Shown here: piece by piece, positions 42,601 to 49,384 of the stretch
How the letters are laid out: each line of letters opens with the position of its first letter
Position numbering within the stretch: the stretch's first letter is position 1
Source: an uncultured bacterium
GTDB lineage: Bacteria > Bacillota > Clostridia > Oscillospirales > Oscillospiraceae
Assembly (NCBI GenBank): GCA_945873205.1
Contig: CAMCCC010000005.1
Coordinates: 44,822-108,821, forward strand
DNA: 64,000 nucleotides
Direction of reading: 5' to 3'
Notes under the pieces: model-generated
Seen by the model: only the letters and a program-made list of their open reading frames with translations
What the model was told of the DNA's origin: nothing
Databases searched by the model: none
Made by a program: the position numbers and the translations under genes

Positions 42601-42629
42601 TTTATATCGTTATTTTTGTTGCAAAGCAA
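42601..42629 (-). promoter_or_regulatory. Promoter for the DUF5692-like gene
   Basis: Minus strand TTGCTT (42624-42629), 17-base spacer, TATAAA (42601-42606). The -35 box shares bases with the LysR-gene -35 region on the other strand. Confidence 0.5.
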
Positions 42630-42647
42630 TTCCAAATCCTGTATAAT
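42619..42647 (+). promoter_or_regulatory. Promoter for the LysR-type gene
   Basis: TTGCAA (42619-42624), 17-base spacer, TATAAT (42642-42647), overlapping the divergent promoter. Confidence 0.7.
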
Positions 42648-42667
42648 TTATTCCGGAACGGAATAAA
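42647..42667. promoter_or_regulatory. Palindromic site likely bound by the LysR regulator
   Basis: TTTATTCCG-GAA-CGGAATAAA: perfect 9-base arms around 3 bases, directly after the LysR-gene -10 box and 24 bases before its start. It contains the T-N11-A pattern of LysR sites (ATTCCGGAACGGAAT), which suggests autoregulation. Confidence 0.6.
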
Positions 42668-42690
42668 TCGAACCCGGGAGAGTGAAGCGG

Positions 42691-43596
42691 ATGGAAACCG
42701 GAACCATAAAAGAATTTGTGATCCTGGCGGAATGTCTTAATTTCAGTGAAGCGGCCTCCCGCCTGTTTATATCGCAGTCATCGCTGTCCAAGCACATCAA
42801 GGCGCTGGAGCAAGAGCTGGGGGTTGCTCTGTTTGAACGCACGACCAGAAGCATCCGGCTCAGCGGCGCGGGGGAGCGGTATCTGCCCTACGCCAAAGAG
42901 ATTGCCAGACTTTGCACCGAATCAGAAATGGAGATGGATAATTACAAGAACCAGTCTGCACCGTCCTTCACCATTGCCGTTATGCAGAATCCGCAGTATT
43001 ACAATATGGCGAAATACATTACCGGCTTCCAGAAGGCTTACCCCAGCATCAGCTTTTCACTGATAGAAGCGGATGAATTCAGCCTGTATGATATGTTCCG
43101 AAGAAAGCTTTTCAACATATTTCCCACTTTTTCCAATTTCCGGGGACCGGAGGAGTTTACCTTCATGCCCATGGTCAAAAGTTCCATTGTTGCTATTTTC
43201 CCCAAAGTCCATCCCTGTGCGGAAGCGCAGACGGTCAGTCTGCACCAGCTTGCAGGCGAGCGGCTTTTGCTGCCCACCCGGGGCGGCTCTCTTTCCAATC
43301 TGATCCAAACAGCCTTCAACCAGGAAAAAATATCCCCCGATGTTGTCTACGAAGGCAGTTCCGTTGGCTGCATTGAGCTGGTAAAAACCGGTATGGGCGT
43401 GTCCCTGCATGCCAGGGAGTTTGCGGCGATGCTCCATCGGGATGCGGATATTTCCTGTGTGGAAATCAGCCCGGAATTGAGCTTTACCTATGGGCTTGGA
43501 CACAGGGAATTTGAAAACCTGTCTCATGTGGAGAAGCTGTACTTGTCTTACATGAAAAAATATGCTATGGATATTTCTGCGCCATTTGTGGATTAA
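42691..43596 (+). CDS. LysR-family transcriptional regulator
   Basis: The 301-residue protein has the winged helix-turn-helix of the family at its N-terminus: FVILAECLNFSEAASRLFIS, then QSSLSKHIKALEQELGVALF (about residues 6-46). TIAVMQNPQYYNMAKYITGF begins the periplasmic-binding-like effector domain (about 88-300). It is divergent from the DUF5692-like membrane protein and is most likely its activator. ATG 42691 is chosen because GGGAGAG lies upstream; a GTG nine bases earlier is too close to that site. Confidence 0.88.
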   Translation: METGTIKEFVILAECLNFSEAASRLFISQSSLSKHIKALEQELGVALFERTTRSIRLSGAGERYLPYAKEIARLCTESEMEMDNYKNQSAPSFTIAVMQNPQYYNMAKYITGFQKAYPSISFSLIEADEFSLYDMFRRKLFNIFPTFSNFRGPEEFTFMPMVKSSIVAIFPKVHPCAEAQTVSLHQLAGERLLLPTRGGSLSNLIQTAFNQEKISPDVVYEGSSVGCIELVKTGMGVSLHAREFAAMLHRDADISCVEISPELSFTYGLGHREFENLSHVEKLYLSYMKKYAMDISAPFVD

Positions 43597-43647
43597 GATG
43601 CGCTCCCGGCTTCAAGTCCCTCCGCGCAATAAACATGGCGTTTTCAA

Positions 43648-43672
43648 TAAAAAAACCGGGTCAGAAAACCCG
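43648..43672 (-). terminator. Isolated minus-strand terminator-like hairpin
   Basis: CCGGGT-CAGAAA-ACCCGG (43655-43672) is followed on the minus strand by TTTTTTT. No minus-strand gene ends here, so it may block antisense transcription into the LysR gene, or be a relic. Confidence 0.45.
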
Positions 43673-43750
43673 GAAAGGCTTGGCTTAACAGGAATAAGGA
43701 ACGGACTGCTTATCCACTGTCAGCCGACGGTATCCGGGGTGCATACGGAC

Positions 43751-43794
43751 AAATCCCGTCTGATTTCTAACAGGAAGTCAGACGGGATTTTTGC
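43751..43794 (+). terminator. Intrinsic terminator after the LysR-type gene
   Basis: A 13-bp stem AAATCCCGTCTGA / TCAGACGGGATTT with a 14-base loop, followed by TT and GC. It lies only 30 bases before the next start codon. Confidence 0.8.
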
Positions 43795-43821
43795 TTATTA
43801 TTTGATTTTGGAGGACATACC

Positions 43822-44061
43822 ATGAAAACCTTATTGTCTTGTAAGTTCAACATGGATACTGCCCGTGTGGAATTGAAATTCACTGAAGGCAGCATGATTG
43901 CTATTGACACCATTGCTGTGGAGAACGGGATGACTGACAATATGTATCAGCGGTCAGAACCTCTCAGTCTTTTGCGATGCAAAAAAACAGGCTCTCCTTG
44001 GGAAGGAGAGCCTGCGGCGTTTACAATATGGGCGTGTCCAGCTTTTTCAGGCGGGCGATGA
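43822..44061 (+). pseudogene. Truncated small gene, DUF6061-like N-terminal remnant
   Basis: The frame encodes 79 residues after a good GGAGG site. Its first 47 residues (MKTLLSCKFNMDTARVEL through NMYQRSE) look like a small family I recall as DUF6061. In that family the sequence normally continues with a Leu/Tyr/Asp-rich tail. Here the rest runs into the terminator and the end of the convergent alarmone synthetase gene (44021-44061 overlap), and its composition changes. It is therefore most likely a truncated gene that ends near 43965. The family call is from memory and uncertain. Confidence 0.5.
43981..44014 (-). terminator. Intrinsic terminator after the alarmone synthetase gene
   Basis: A 12-bp perfect stem CAGGCTCTCCTT / AAGGAGAGCCTG with a GGG loop. 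On the minus strand it is followed by TTTTTTT. Confidence 0.92.
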
Positions 44062-44776
44062 GGATGTCATCCTCCGTGGGTTCATCCACCGATTCCTCCA
44101 GCCGGCGGCGGATATCCATCATCTCCCTGTCTACCCGGGCGATGTCCTCCGCGCAGTTTTTCAGCTGCTCCACGATATGCTGCTGATCGGGAATTTCCCG
44201 CTTGTATTTCATCTGGTGCTCCAGACTGGCCCAGAAGTCCATGGCAATGGTGCGGATCTGCACCTCCACCTTGATCTGCCGCTTCTGCCGGGAGAAGAAC
44301 ACCGGGACGCTGACGATCAGGTGCAGGCTGCGGTAACCGTTGGGCTTGGGGTGCTTGATATAATCCTTTTTCTCCACCAGGGTGATATCATCCTGGCTGG
44401 TGAGCGCATCGGCCAGGGCATAGATGTCATCCACATAGGAGCAGATCACCCGGATGCCGGCCAGGTCATGGATCTGCGCTTCCAGATTCTCCATGGAGAA
44501 GGGGATGCCCTTGCGGATCATTTTCTCAATGATGCTGGAACTGCTTTTCAGCCGGGTCTGGATGGAGGAGATAGGGTTGCGCTGATAGCGGACCTTGAAC
44601 TCCGTTTCCAGCACCTCAAACTTGGTCTGCACCTCCTTGATGGCGCAGGCGTACATCATCCGCAGCTCCTTATAGTCAACCGCCGTTTCCAGCAGCTGCT
44701 TGGCAAACTCCGTGGCGGCCAGGGCCTTGGCCTCGCCTAAGGGGATCAGTTCCACTCTTTCGTCCAGTTCATCCAT
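44021..44776 (-). CDS. relQ: Small alarmone synthetase (GTP pyrophosphokinase, RelQ type)
   Basis: The 251-residue protein makes (p)ppGpp from ATP and GDP/GTP. It has only the synthetase domain of the RelA/SpoT family: the helical start, LAGIRVICSYVDDIYALAD (about 108-126), KHPKPNGYRSLHLIV (about 145), VEVQIRTIAMDFWASLEH and a C-terminal helix rich in acidic residues. There is no hydrolase, TGS or ACT domain, so it is a short-form synthetase as in Bacillus YjbM (RelQ). It has no partner gene in an operon. It links starvation signals to growth in known relatives. Confidence 0.9.
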   Translation of the reverse strand: MDELDERVELIPLGEAKALAATEFAKQLLETAVDYKELRMMYACAIKEVQTKFEVLETEFKVRYQRNPISSIQTRLKSSSSIIEKMIRKGIPFSMENLEAQIHDLAGIRVICSYVDDIYALADALTSQDDITLVEKKDYIKHPKPNGYRSLHLIVSVPVFFSRQKRQIKVEVQIRTIAMDFWASLEHQMKYKREIPDQQHIVEQLKNCAEDIARVDREMMDIRRRLEESVDEPTEDDILIARLKKLDTPIL

Positions 44777-44940
44777 GGCTTTGTCCCTTCATTTCTGTTG
44801 GATTTTTTTTCATTATAACATATCCGCCCCCAAAAAAACATGAATCAGGCGTGAATCCCGTATTTTTTTAGCGGCATTTTTACGGGAGCGCGTGATATTA
44901 TAGAACGAACGCAATTTTGCATGGAAGGAGTGGTGAGAAT

Positions 44941-46251
44941 TTGATTCCTGCCCTGATCGTTTTTGTACTTACCTATGTGCTGATGCTGGCTTTGCAGGCC
45001 TGGCGGCCCTGGATCGCCCTGGGGGCGGCGGGGGTGTTCCTGCTGATGGGCTATCTGGAGCTGTACCCGATGAATCTGGCCTCCGCCCTGGGGGCGGTGG
45101 ACTACAATGTGCTGCTGATGATCGCCGCCACCATGGGTTTGGTGAGCCTGTTTATTGAGAGCCGGATGCCGGAGCGGCTTACGGAGCTGTTGCTGCAGCG
45201 GGTGCCCAACGTGATGTGGGCGGTGACGGCGCTGGCCCTGTTTGCCGGGGTTATCAGCGCCTTTGTGGACAATGTGGCCACGGTGCTGATGGTGGCCCCG
45301 GTGGGCCTAGCCATTGCAAGAAAGCTGGAAATCTCCCCGGTGCCGGTGCTGATCGCCATTGCGGTCTCCTCCAACCTGCAGGGGGCGGCCACCATGGTGG
45401 GGGACACCACCAGTATGCTGCTGGGCAGCTTTGCGGGGATGAACTTCATGGACTTTTTCTGGATGGAGGGAAGGCCCGGCATCTTCTGGGGGGTGGAGCT
45501 GGGGGCCCTGGCCTCGCTGCTGGTGCTGCTGGTGCTGTTCCGGCGGGAAAAGGCCCCGGTCAGCTGCCGGGTGGAGACAGCGGTGGAGGACCGCTTCCCC
45601 AGTCTGCTGATGATTGCCACGGTGCTGCTGCTGATCGGGGTGTCCTTCCTGCCGCAGCCGGAGAACAGCGCCCTGCTCCGGCTGTATGAACTGCGCAGCG
45701 GGCTGAGCTGCCTGATGCTGTGCCTGGTGGGGCTGATACGCGCCTGCGTGAAAGCGAGGGGAGCGGCCCCCCTGAAGCGGGTGCTGAAGGAACTGGATCA
45801 GGAAACACTGCTGCTGCTCTTTGGCCTGTTCATGGTGATTGAAGGGATTCGGGCGGCCGGACTGATCGACGCGGCGGCGGGGATTTTCTATGAACTGGCG
45901 GGGCATAGGCCGCTGCTGCTGTATGGGCTGCTGGTGGGGGTGTCGGTGCTGCTGTCGGCCTTCATTGACAACATCCCCTATGTGGCCACCATGCTGCCGG
46001 TGGTGCAGGGCATCGCGGGGCTGATGGGAGAAGAGCCCTATGTGTTCTACTTCGGGCTTTTGACCGGGGCTACGCTGGGAGGCAACCTGACCCCCATCGG
46101 CGCTTCCGCCAACATCACGGCCATCGGCATCCTGCGGAAAAACGGAGAGACCGTCACCACCCGGGACTTTCTGCGCATCGGCGTGCCCTTCACGCTGGCG
46201 GCGGTGCTGGTGGGGGCGGTGTACATCTGGCTGGTGTGGGGGATGGGCTGA
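44941..46251 (+). CDS. ArsB/NhaD/SLC13-type ion transporter
   Basis: The 436-residue protein has about 11 or 12 membrane helices in two inverted halves. Each half has the family's conserved loop: FVDNVATVLMVAPV (about residue 107) and FIDNIPYVATMLPVV (about 346). GGNLTPIGASANI closes the second half. These identify the ion-transporter superfamily (citrate, arsenite, Na+/H+ carriers); the substrate is not predictable. The start is TTG 44941, with AAGGAG 10 bases upstream. A TTG further upstream has no ribosome site. It is followed by about 350 bases that carry the first copy of a local repeat. Confidence 0.82.
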   Translation: MIPALIVFVLTYVLMLALQAWRPWIALGAAGVFLLMGYLELYPMNLASALGAVDYNVLLMIAATMGLVSLFIESRMPERLTELLLQRVPNVMWAVTALALFAGVISAFVDNVATVLMVAPVGLAIARKLEISPVPVLIAIAVSSNLQGAATMVGDTTSMLLGSFAGMNFMDFFWMEGRPGIFWGVELGALASLLVLLVLFRREKAPVSCRVETAVEDRFPSLLMIATVLLLIGVSFLPQPENSALLRLYELRSGLSCLMLCLVGLIRACVKARGAAPLKRVLKELDQETLLLLFGLFMVIEGIRAAGLIDAAAGIFYELAGHRPLLLYGLLVGVSVLLSAFIDNIPYVATMLPVVQGIAGLMGEEPYVFYFGLLTGATLGGNLTPIGASANITAIGILRKNGETVTTRDFLRIGVPFTLAAVLVGAVYIWLVWGMG

Positions 46252-46598
46252 TAAACGGTTTACATAATATTTAAAAAAGGGGAAGGAGAAAAAGCTCGAT
46301 TCGATTTAGCCGTTTATTGTCTCTCCCTCAGTCAGCTCCCTCGTCAGAGGGAGCCAGGGAGCAAAACACAGCGAGTTTCTCCTCCCGCAGAAAACTTTTT
46401 CCCAAATCCCCTTGACGAAACGGAATCCTTCTGGCAAAATATAAATTAATTAGAAGGAAAATTGGTGCGTTAACCAGGACCTCTGGCCTGCGGAACAACT
46501 CAATCGCGGCACGCGCCATAGCCCCCCAGGGCAGACGATGGCTTCCGCCTTTACCCCACCCCCGGAAAGCCGGGGCAAGCAAGAAAGGAGACACCCCT
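46252..46598. other. 347-base intergenic region containing a local repeat and a leader hairpin
   Basis: Copy A1 of a 55-base repeat lies at 46301-46355. A GC hairpin CCCCGG-AAAG-CCGGGG sits near 46560. No gene, RNA family or promoter is convincing here. Confidence 0.55.
46301..46355 (+). repeat. 55-base direct repeat, copy A1
   Basis: It is 54/55 identical to 47690-47744 in the same orientation. It contains the core CTCCCTCGTCAGAGGGAG, which can fold into a hairpin (CTCCCTC/GAGGGAG). The two copies flank the secreted repeat-protein gene. Confidence 0.85.
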
Positions 46599-47600
46599 AT
46601 GAAAACCAAACGCTTTATTTCCACCCTCCTGGCCCTGCTGCTCATCTGCAGCCTGCCTGTATCCGCCTTTGCGATGGATAATAACCCGGCCGGTACAACA
46701 GTAACCGAAATTCCTACTGGCGATACGATGGGCACCAACAGCGGCACCGTGACCACCAACTTCGGCACCGTGACTACCAACAACGGCACCGTAACCACCA
46801 ACAAGGGCACTGTGACCACCAACAACGGCACCGTGGAAGAAAACGGCAACACCGTGGAAACTAACAACAACTGCATATATGGCAACGAGGGCACCGTAAC
46901 CACCAACAACGGTACCGTGGACTACAACCCAGGCACCGTGGAAACCAACAACGGCACCGTGAACAATAATGATGGCGGCGTGATTATCAACAACACCACC
47001 GGCATTGTCAACGAAGGTTGTCCGAGAACCAACTACGGAACTGTCAAATTGGGCGACACCACCTGGTACGGCGTTCTGGTGGACAACGATGGAACCAAAA
47101 CCTTGGAAGAATACTGCACGCCGGGCCAAGTGCTGGATCTCACCCAGTTCACCAAAGAGGGCTATGTGTATGCCGGCTATACCCAGGAATACCAGCTGTT
47201 GGACGGCGTTCTCACCAAGCAGGCCATCACCGTTGAGGGCACCAGCTACACCGCCGACTGCCCCAATGTGCTGACCCTGATCTGGCAGGCCATTGCCAGT
47301 CCTGTCACTGATGACGGTACTGGTTCCTTCGGCCCCGGCAGCGTCATTTCCATCAATGGCCACAAGTTCCTGCTGGTGGCGGTGGTGGAGGATGTCTACT
47401 GTCTGGCCTCCGTGGACAGCTTTGAGGACGAGGCCCTTTCCGATCTGCCCGCCCTGCTGGCCTCTCTCCTGACGGAGGAGCAGCTGAGCCACGTCACCGG
47501 CGAGCCCGAGCTGCTGGACGAGGCGCTGACCGCCCGCTTCTTCGCCGGTCAGGGCAGCCACATCGTCTTCCCCTGCGACAGTGGACTGATTTTCTCCTGA
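46599..47600 (+). CDS. Secreted protein with 15 tandem heptapeptide repeats
   Basis: The 333-residue protein starts with a signal peptide (MKTKRFISTLLALLLICSLP, cut likely after SAFA). Residues about 49-153 form 15 heptads in strict register. Most follow GTVTTNN (variants GTVTTNF, GTVTTNK, GTVEENG, GTVETNN), and three diverge while keeping length. The pattern, with Val in the second strand position and Asn-rich turns, suggests a beta-solenoid. The C-terminal 180 residues hold a separate domain and no LPXTG or membrane anchor, so it is probably secreted. GAAAGGAG lies about 8 bases before ATG. It has no relatives that I recognise. Its codon use is AT-richer (AAC, ACC repeats) than neighbours'. 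Confidence 0.75.
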   Translation: MKTKRFISTLLALLLICSLPVSAFAMDNNPAGTTVTEIPTGDTMGTNSGTVTTNFGTVTTNNGTVTTNKGTVTTNNGTVEENGNTVETNNNCIYGNEGTVTTNNGTVDYNPGTVETNNGTVNNNDGGVIINNTTGIVNEGCPRTNYGTVKLGDTTWYGVLVDNDGTKTLEEYCTPGQVLDLTQFTKEGYVYAGYTQEYQLLDGVLTKQAITVEGTSYTADCPNVLTLIWQAIASPVTDDGTGSFGPGSVISINGHKFLLVAVVEDVYCLASVDSFEDEALSDLPALLASLLTEEQLSHVTGEPELLDEALTARFFAGQGSHIVFPCDSGLIFS

Positions 47601-47623
47601 GTTCATAGGGGAGCCTATTCATG

Positions 47624-47678
47624 CCTCCCTCTGACGAGGGAGGTGGCAAAAATCTTTGATTTTTGACGGAGGGAGAGA
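47624..47678 (-). repeat. 55-base inverted repeat, copy B1
   Basis: It is the reverse complement of 53399-53453 with one mismatch. It contains TCCCTCTGACGAGGGAGG and two adjoining AT-rich inverted segments, AAAAATC / GATTTTT. Confidence 0.85.
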
Positions 47679-47689
47679 AAAAACCCTAT

Positions 47690-47744
47690 TCGATTTCGCC
47701 GTTTATTGTCTCTCCCTCAGTCAGCTCCCTCGTCAGAGGGAGCC
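47690..47744 (+). repeat. 55-base direct repeat, copy A2
   Basis: The second copy of 46301-46355, 54 of 55 bases identical, immediately after copy B1. Both carry the CTCCCTC/GAGGGAG palindrome. Confidence 0.85.
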
Positions 47745-47872
47745 TTTGGACGCATTGTTGCTGCTGCCGGTAGAGACGCAGGGGTTCCACCTCATCCGCC
47801 CAGTGCGTACACTGGGCACCTTCCCCTCAAGGGGAAGGCTTGATTCCTCGAGGGAAGCCTTTGATGAAGAAA

Positions 47873-47908
47873 AACAAAAGGATAGCCGCCCGGTGGGCGG
47901 CTATCCTT
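47873..47908 (-). terminator. Intrinsic terminator after the Cys-rich conserved protein gene
   Basis: A 14-bp perfect stem AAGGATAGCCGCCC / GGGCGGCTATCCTT with a GGT loop. On the minus strand it continues with TTGTTTTT. It overlaps the stop codon. Confidence 0.88.
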
Positions 47909-48701
47909 ATTTCATGGCTCTGTAGTCCTCTTCCTGGCAAATGTTGTCGGGAGGGAAGAACTCTTCCACCGGGAAGCGGATGCGGCTGAATAGGGTGCAG
48001 GGGTCATCCTCACTGATGGTGCCGGGGCATTCCTTATCGGGCAGGCAGTAGTCATAGGCGGGGATGAGAAGCTGGGTGTCCCGCTCCAGGCGGATGATGC
48101 TGAACTGGCCGATGGTGGCAAACCAGCGGCGGGCGGTGTCGGTGAGGACAAGGGCCTCGTCGAAGGCGGCGGTGATGAAGTCCGGGATGCTGCGCAGCTC
48201 CAGCTCGGTGGGCAGCAGGCACTCGGCGTCGGTCAGCTTGCTGTGGAGAATGATGGGGTCCACGGAGTTGACCACGGCCACAGGCAGATCGTCAATGTCC
48301 GCCACCGGCAGGACGCTGTCAGAGGCGAAGGACTTGACGCTGCCCAGACTGCCGAAGAGCATGACCCGCTTGTCAAACACCGCAAGGCCGGTACAGGTCT
48401 GGCCGGCGGGGAAGGTCTCGCCGGTGATGCGGTAGAAAAAGGTGCAGTCCACGGTATAGTAGCCCCGGTTGAAGGTGACGGGCTCCACGCTGACGTCCAC
48501 ATACAACAGCTCCGCCCGCTTGGGCCGGATGCTCAGGGCGTTTTCTATGTAGGACTGGGAGCGGACGGTGGGGAATACCCGCAGATCGTCCACGCAGTCC
48601 TTATCCCTACAGCTGTCGAATATCTTTCTGGTATTGATACATACGGCTTCCCGAATGCTTGCCGAGCTTTCAACAGGCCCGGGCACAACTCTGTCGGCCA
48701 T
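47907..48701 (-). CDS. Conserved Clostridia protein, possibly sporulation-related
   Basis: The 264-residue cytosolic-type protein has a Cys-rich start (SIREAVCINTRKIFDSCRDKDC) and a beta-rich middle with phrases YVDVSVEPVTFNRGYYTVDC and GLAVFDKRVMLFGS. I recall similar hypothetical proteins in many spore-forming Clostridia, some associated with the spore coat, but no function is established. AGGAGG lies before the ATG at 48701. Upstream, minus-strand CATACACT resembles the -10 sequence of spore sigma factors (SigE-like CATACAmT). The matching -35 is poor. The function is unknown. Confidence 0.7.
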   Translation of the reverse strand: MADRVVPGPVESSASIREAVCINTRKIFDSCRDKDCVDDLRVFPTVRSQSYIENALSIRPKRAELLYVDVSVEPVTFNRGYYTVDCTFFYRITGETFPAGQTCTGLAVFDKRVMLFGSLGSVKSFASDSVLPVADIDDLPVAVVNSVDPIILHSKLTDAECLLPTELELRSIPDFITAAFDEALVLTDTARRWFATIGQFSIIRLERDTQLLIPAYDYCLPDKECPGTISEDDPCTLFSRIRFPVEEFFPPDNICQEEDYRAMK

Positions 48702-48742
48702 GGATATACCTCCTGTTGTCTGGATTGAAGAAGCTTCATTAC

Positions 48743-48750
48743 AGTGTATG
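48743..48750 (-). promoter_or_regulatory. Possible sporulation-type -10 box
   Basis: Minus strand CATACACT, about 45 bases before the start of the Cys-rich protein, fits the SigE -10 consensus CATACAmT. No convincing -35 was found. Confidence 0.3.
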
Positions 48751-48778
48751 CGCCGGCGGGGGCAGTGTGAATTAAGAC

Positions 48779-48808
48779 TTGAAAAAAGAGGCGAAGGCAG
48801 GTTATAAT
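48779..48808 (+). promoter_or_regulatory. Promoter for the DUF4364-asnA operon
   Basis: TTGAAA (48779-48784), 18-base spacer, TATAAT (48803-48808), 38 bases before ATG 48846. Confidence 0.65.
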
Positions 48809-48845
48809 ACTACGATGTATTACTGTATGCGTTATGGAGGTGCCC

Positions 48846-49370
48846 ATGGAACGTCTGGGATTCATTCATGAAAAGCTGGATATCAAGATCCTGATCCTCT
48901 ATATTCTGCGGCGGCTGCCGGGGACGGTGGACCCGGAGACCCTGGCGGAGCTTTGCCAGTGCGACAGCGGCGTGGGCTACTTCGACTATTCCGACTGTCT
49001 GGCGGAGCTGGTGGAGACGGGGCATGTCACCGAAAGTGAGGAGGGCTACTGCATCACGGAAAAGGGCGAGCGGAACGCCGACGCGGTGGAGAGCAGCCTG
49101 CCCTACTCGGTGCGCACCAAGGCCCAGAAGCTGATCGCCCCGGTGGAGGAGCGGATGCGCCGGGCCGCCATGATCACCGCAAAATACCACAGCGATCAGG
49201 GCGGCGTGACGGTGGAGCTGGCCATGTCCGACGGGGTGGGAGAGGTGATCCATCTCAGCTTCCTCTGCGCCGGGGAGGAGCAGGCAAAACAGATTCAGAA
49301 AAATTTCCGCCGGGACGCGGAGGGCTACTATCAGAAGATCGTGGCGCTGCTCAGTGAAGAAAAGAAATAA
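48846..49370 (+). CDS. DUF4364-family protein, probable DNA-binding regulator
   Basis: The 174-residue protein matches DUF4364: an N-terminal winged-helix-like domain (ILILYILRRLPGTVDPETLAEL, then TEKGERNADAVESSLPYSVR), then a mixed alpha/beta C-terminal half (about 100-174). Winged-helix features suggest DNA binding. It is co-transcribed with asnA, 14 bases downstream. GGAGG at 48836-48840 supports ATG 48846. An in-frame ATG at 48834 overlaps that ribosome site. Confidence 0.82.
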   Translation: MERLGFIHEKLDIKILILYILRRLPGTVDPETLAELCQCDSGVGYFDYSDCLAELVETGHVTESEEGYCITEKGERNADAVESSLPYSVRTKAQKLIAPVEERMRRAAMITAKYHSDQGGVTVELAMSDGVGEVIHLSFLCAGEEQAKQIQKNFRRDAEGYYQKIVALLSEEKK

Positions 49371-49384
49371 GGCAGGAGAAAAAC

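Larger units (their letters stand above)
47601..47906. other. 306-base intergenic region made mostly of repeats and hairpins
   Basis: Copy B1 (47624-47678), copy A2 (47690-47744), then two adjacent hairpins, GCCCAGTG/CACTGGGC (47798-47817) and CCTTCCCCT/AGGGGAAGG (47819-47838), and the terminator of the next minus-strand gene. No coding frame is credible. Confidence 0.65.

Noticed and set aside
46743..46990. Regular 21-base repeats that could look like a CRISPR array
   Set aside because: The period is 21 bases without spacers, and the repeats encode in-frame heptapeptides.
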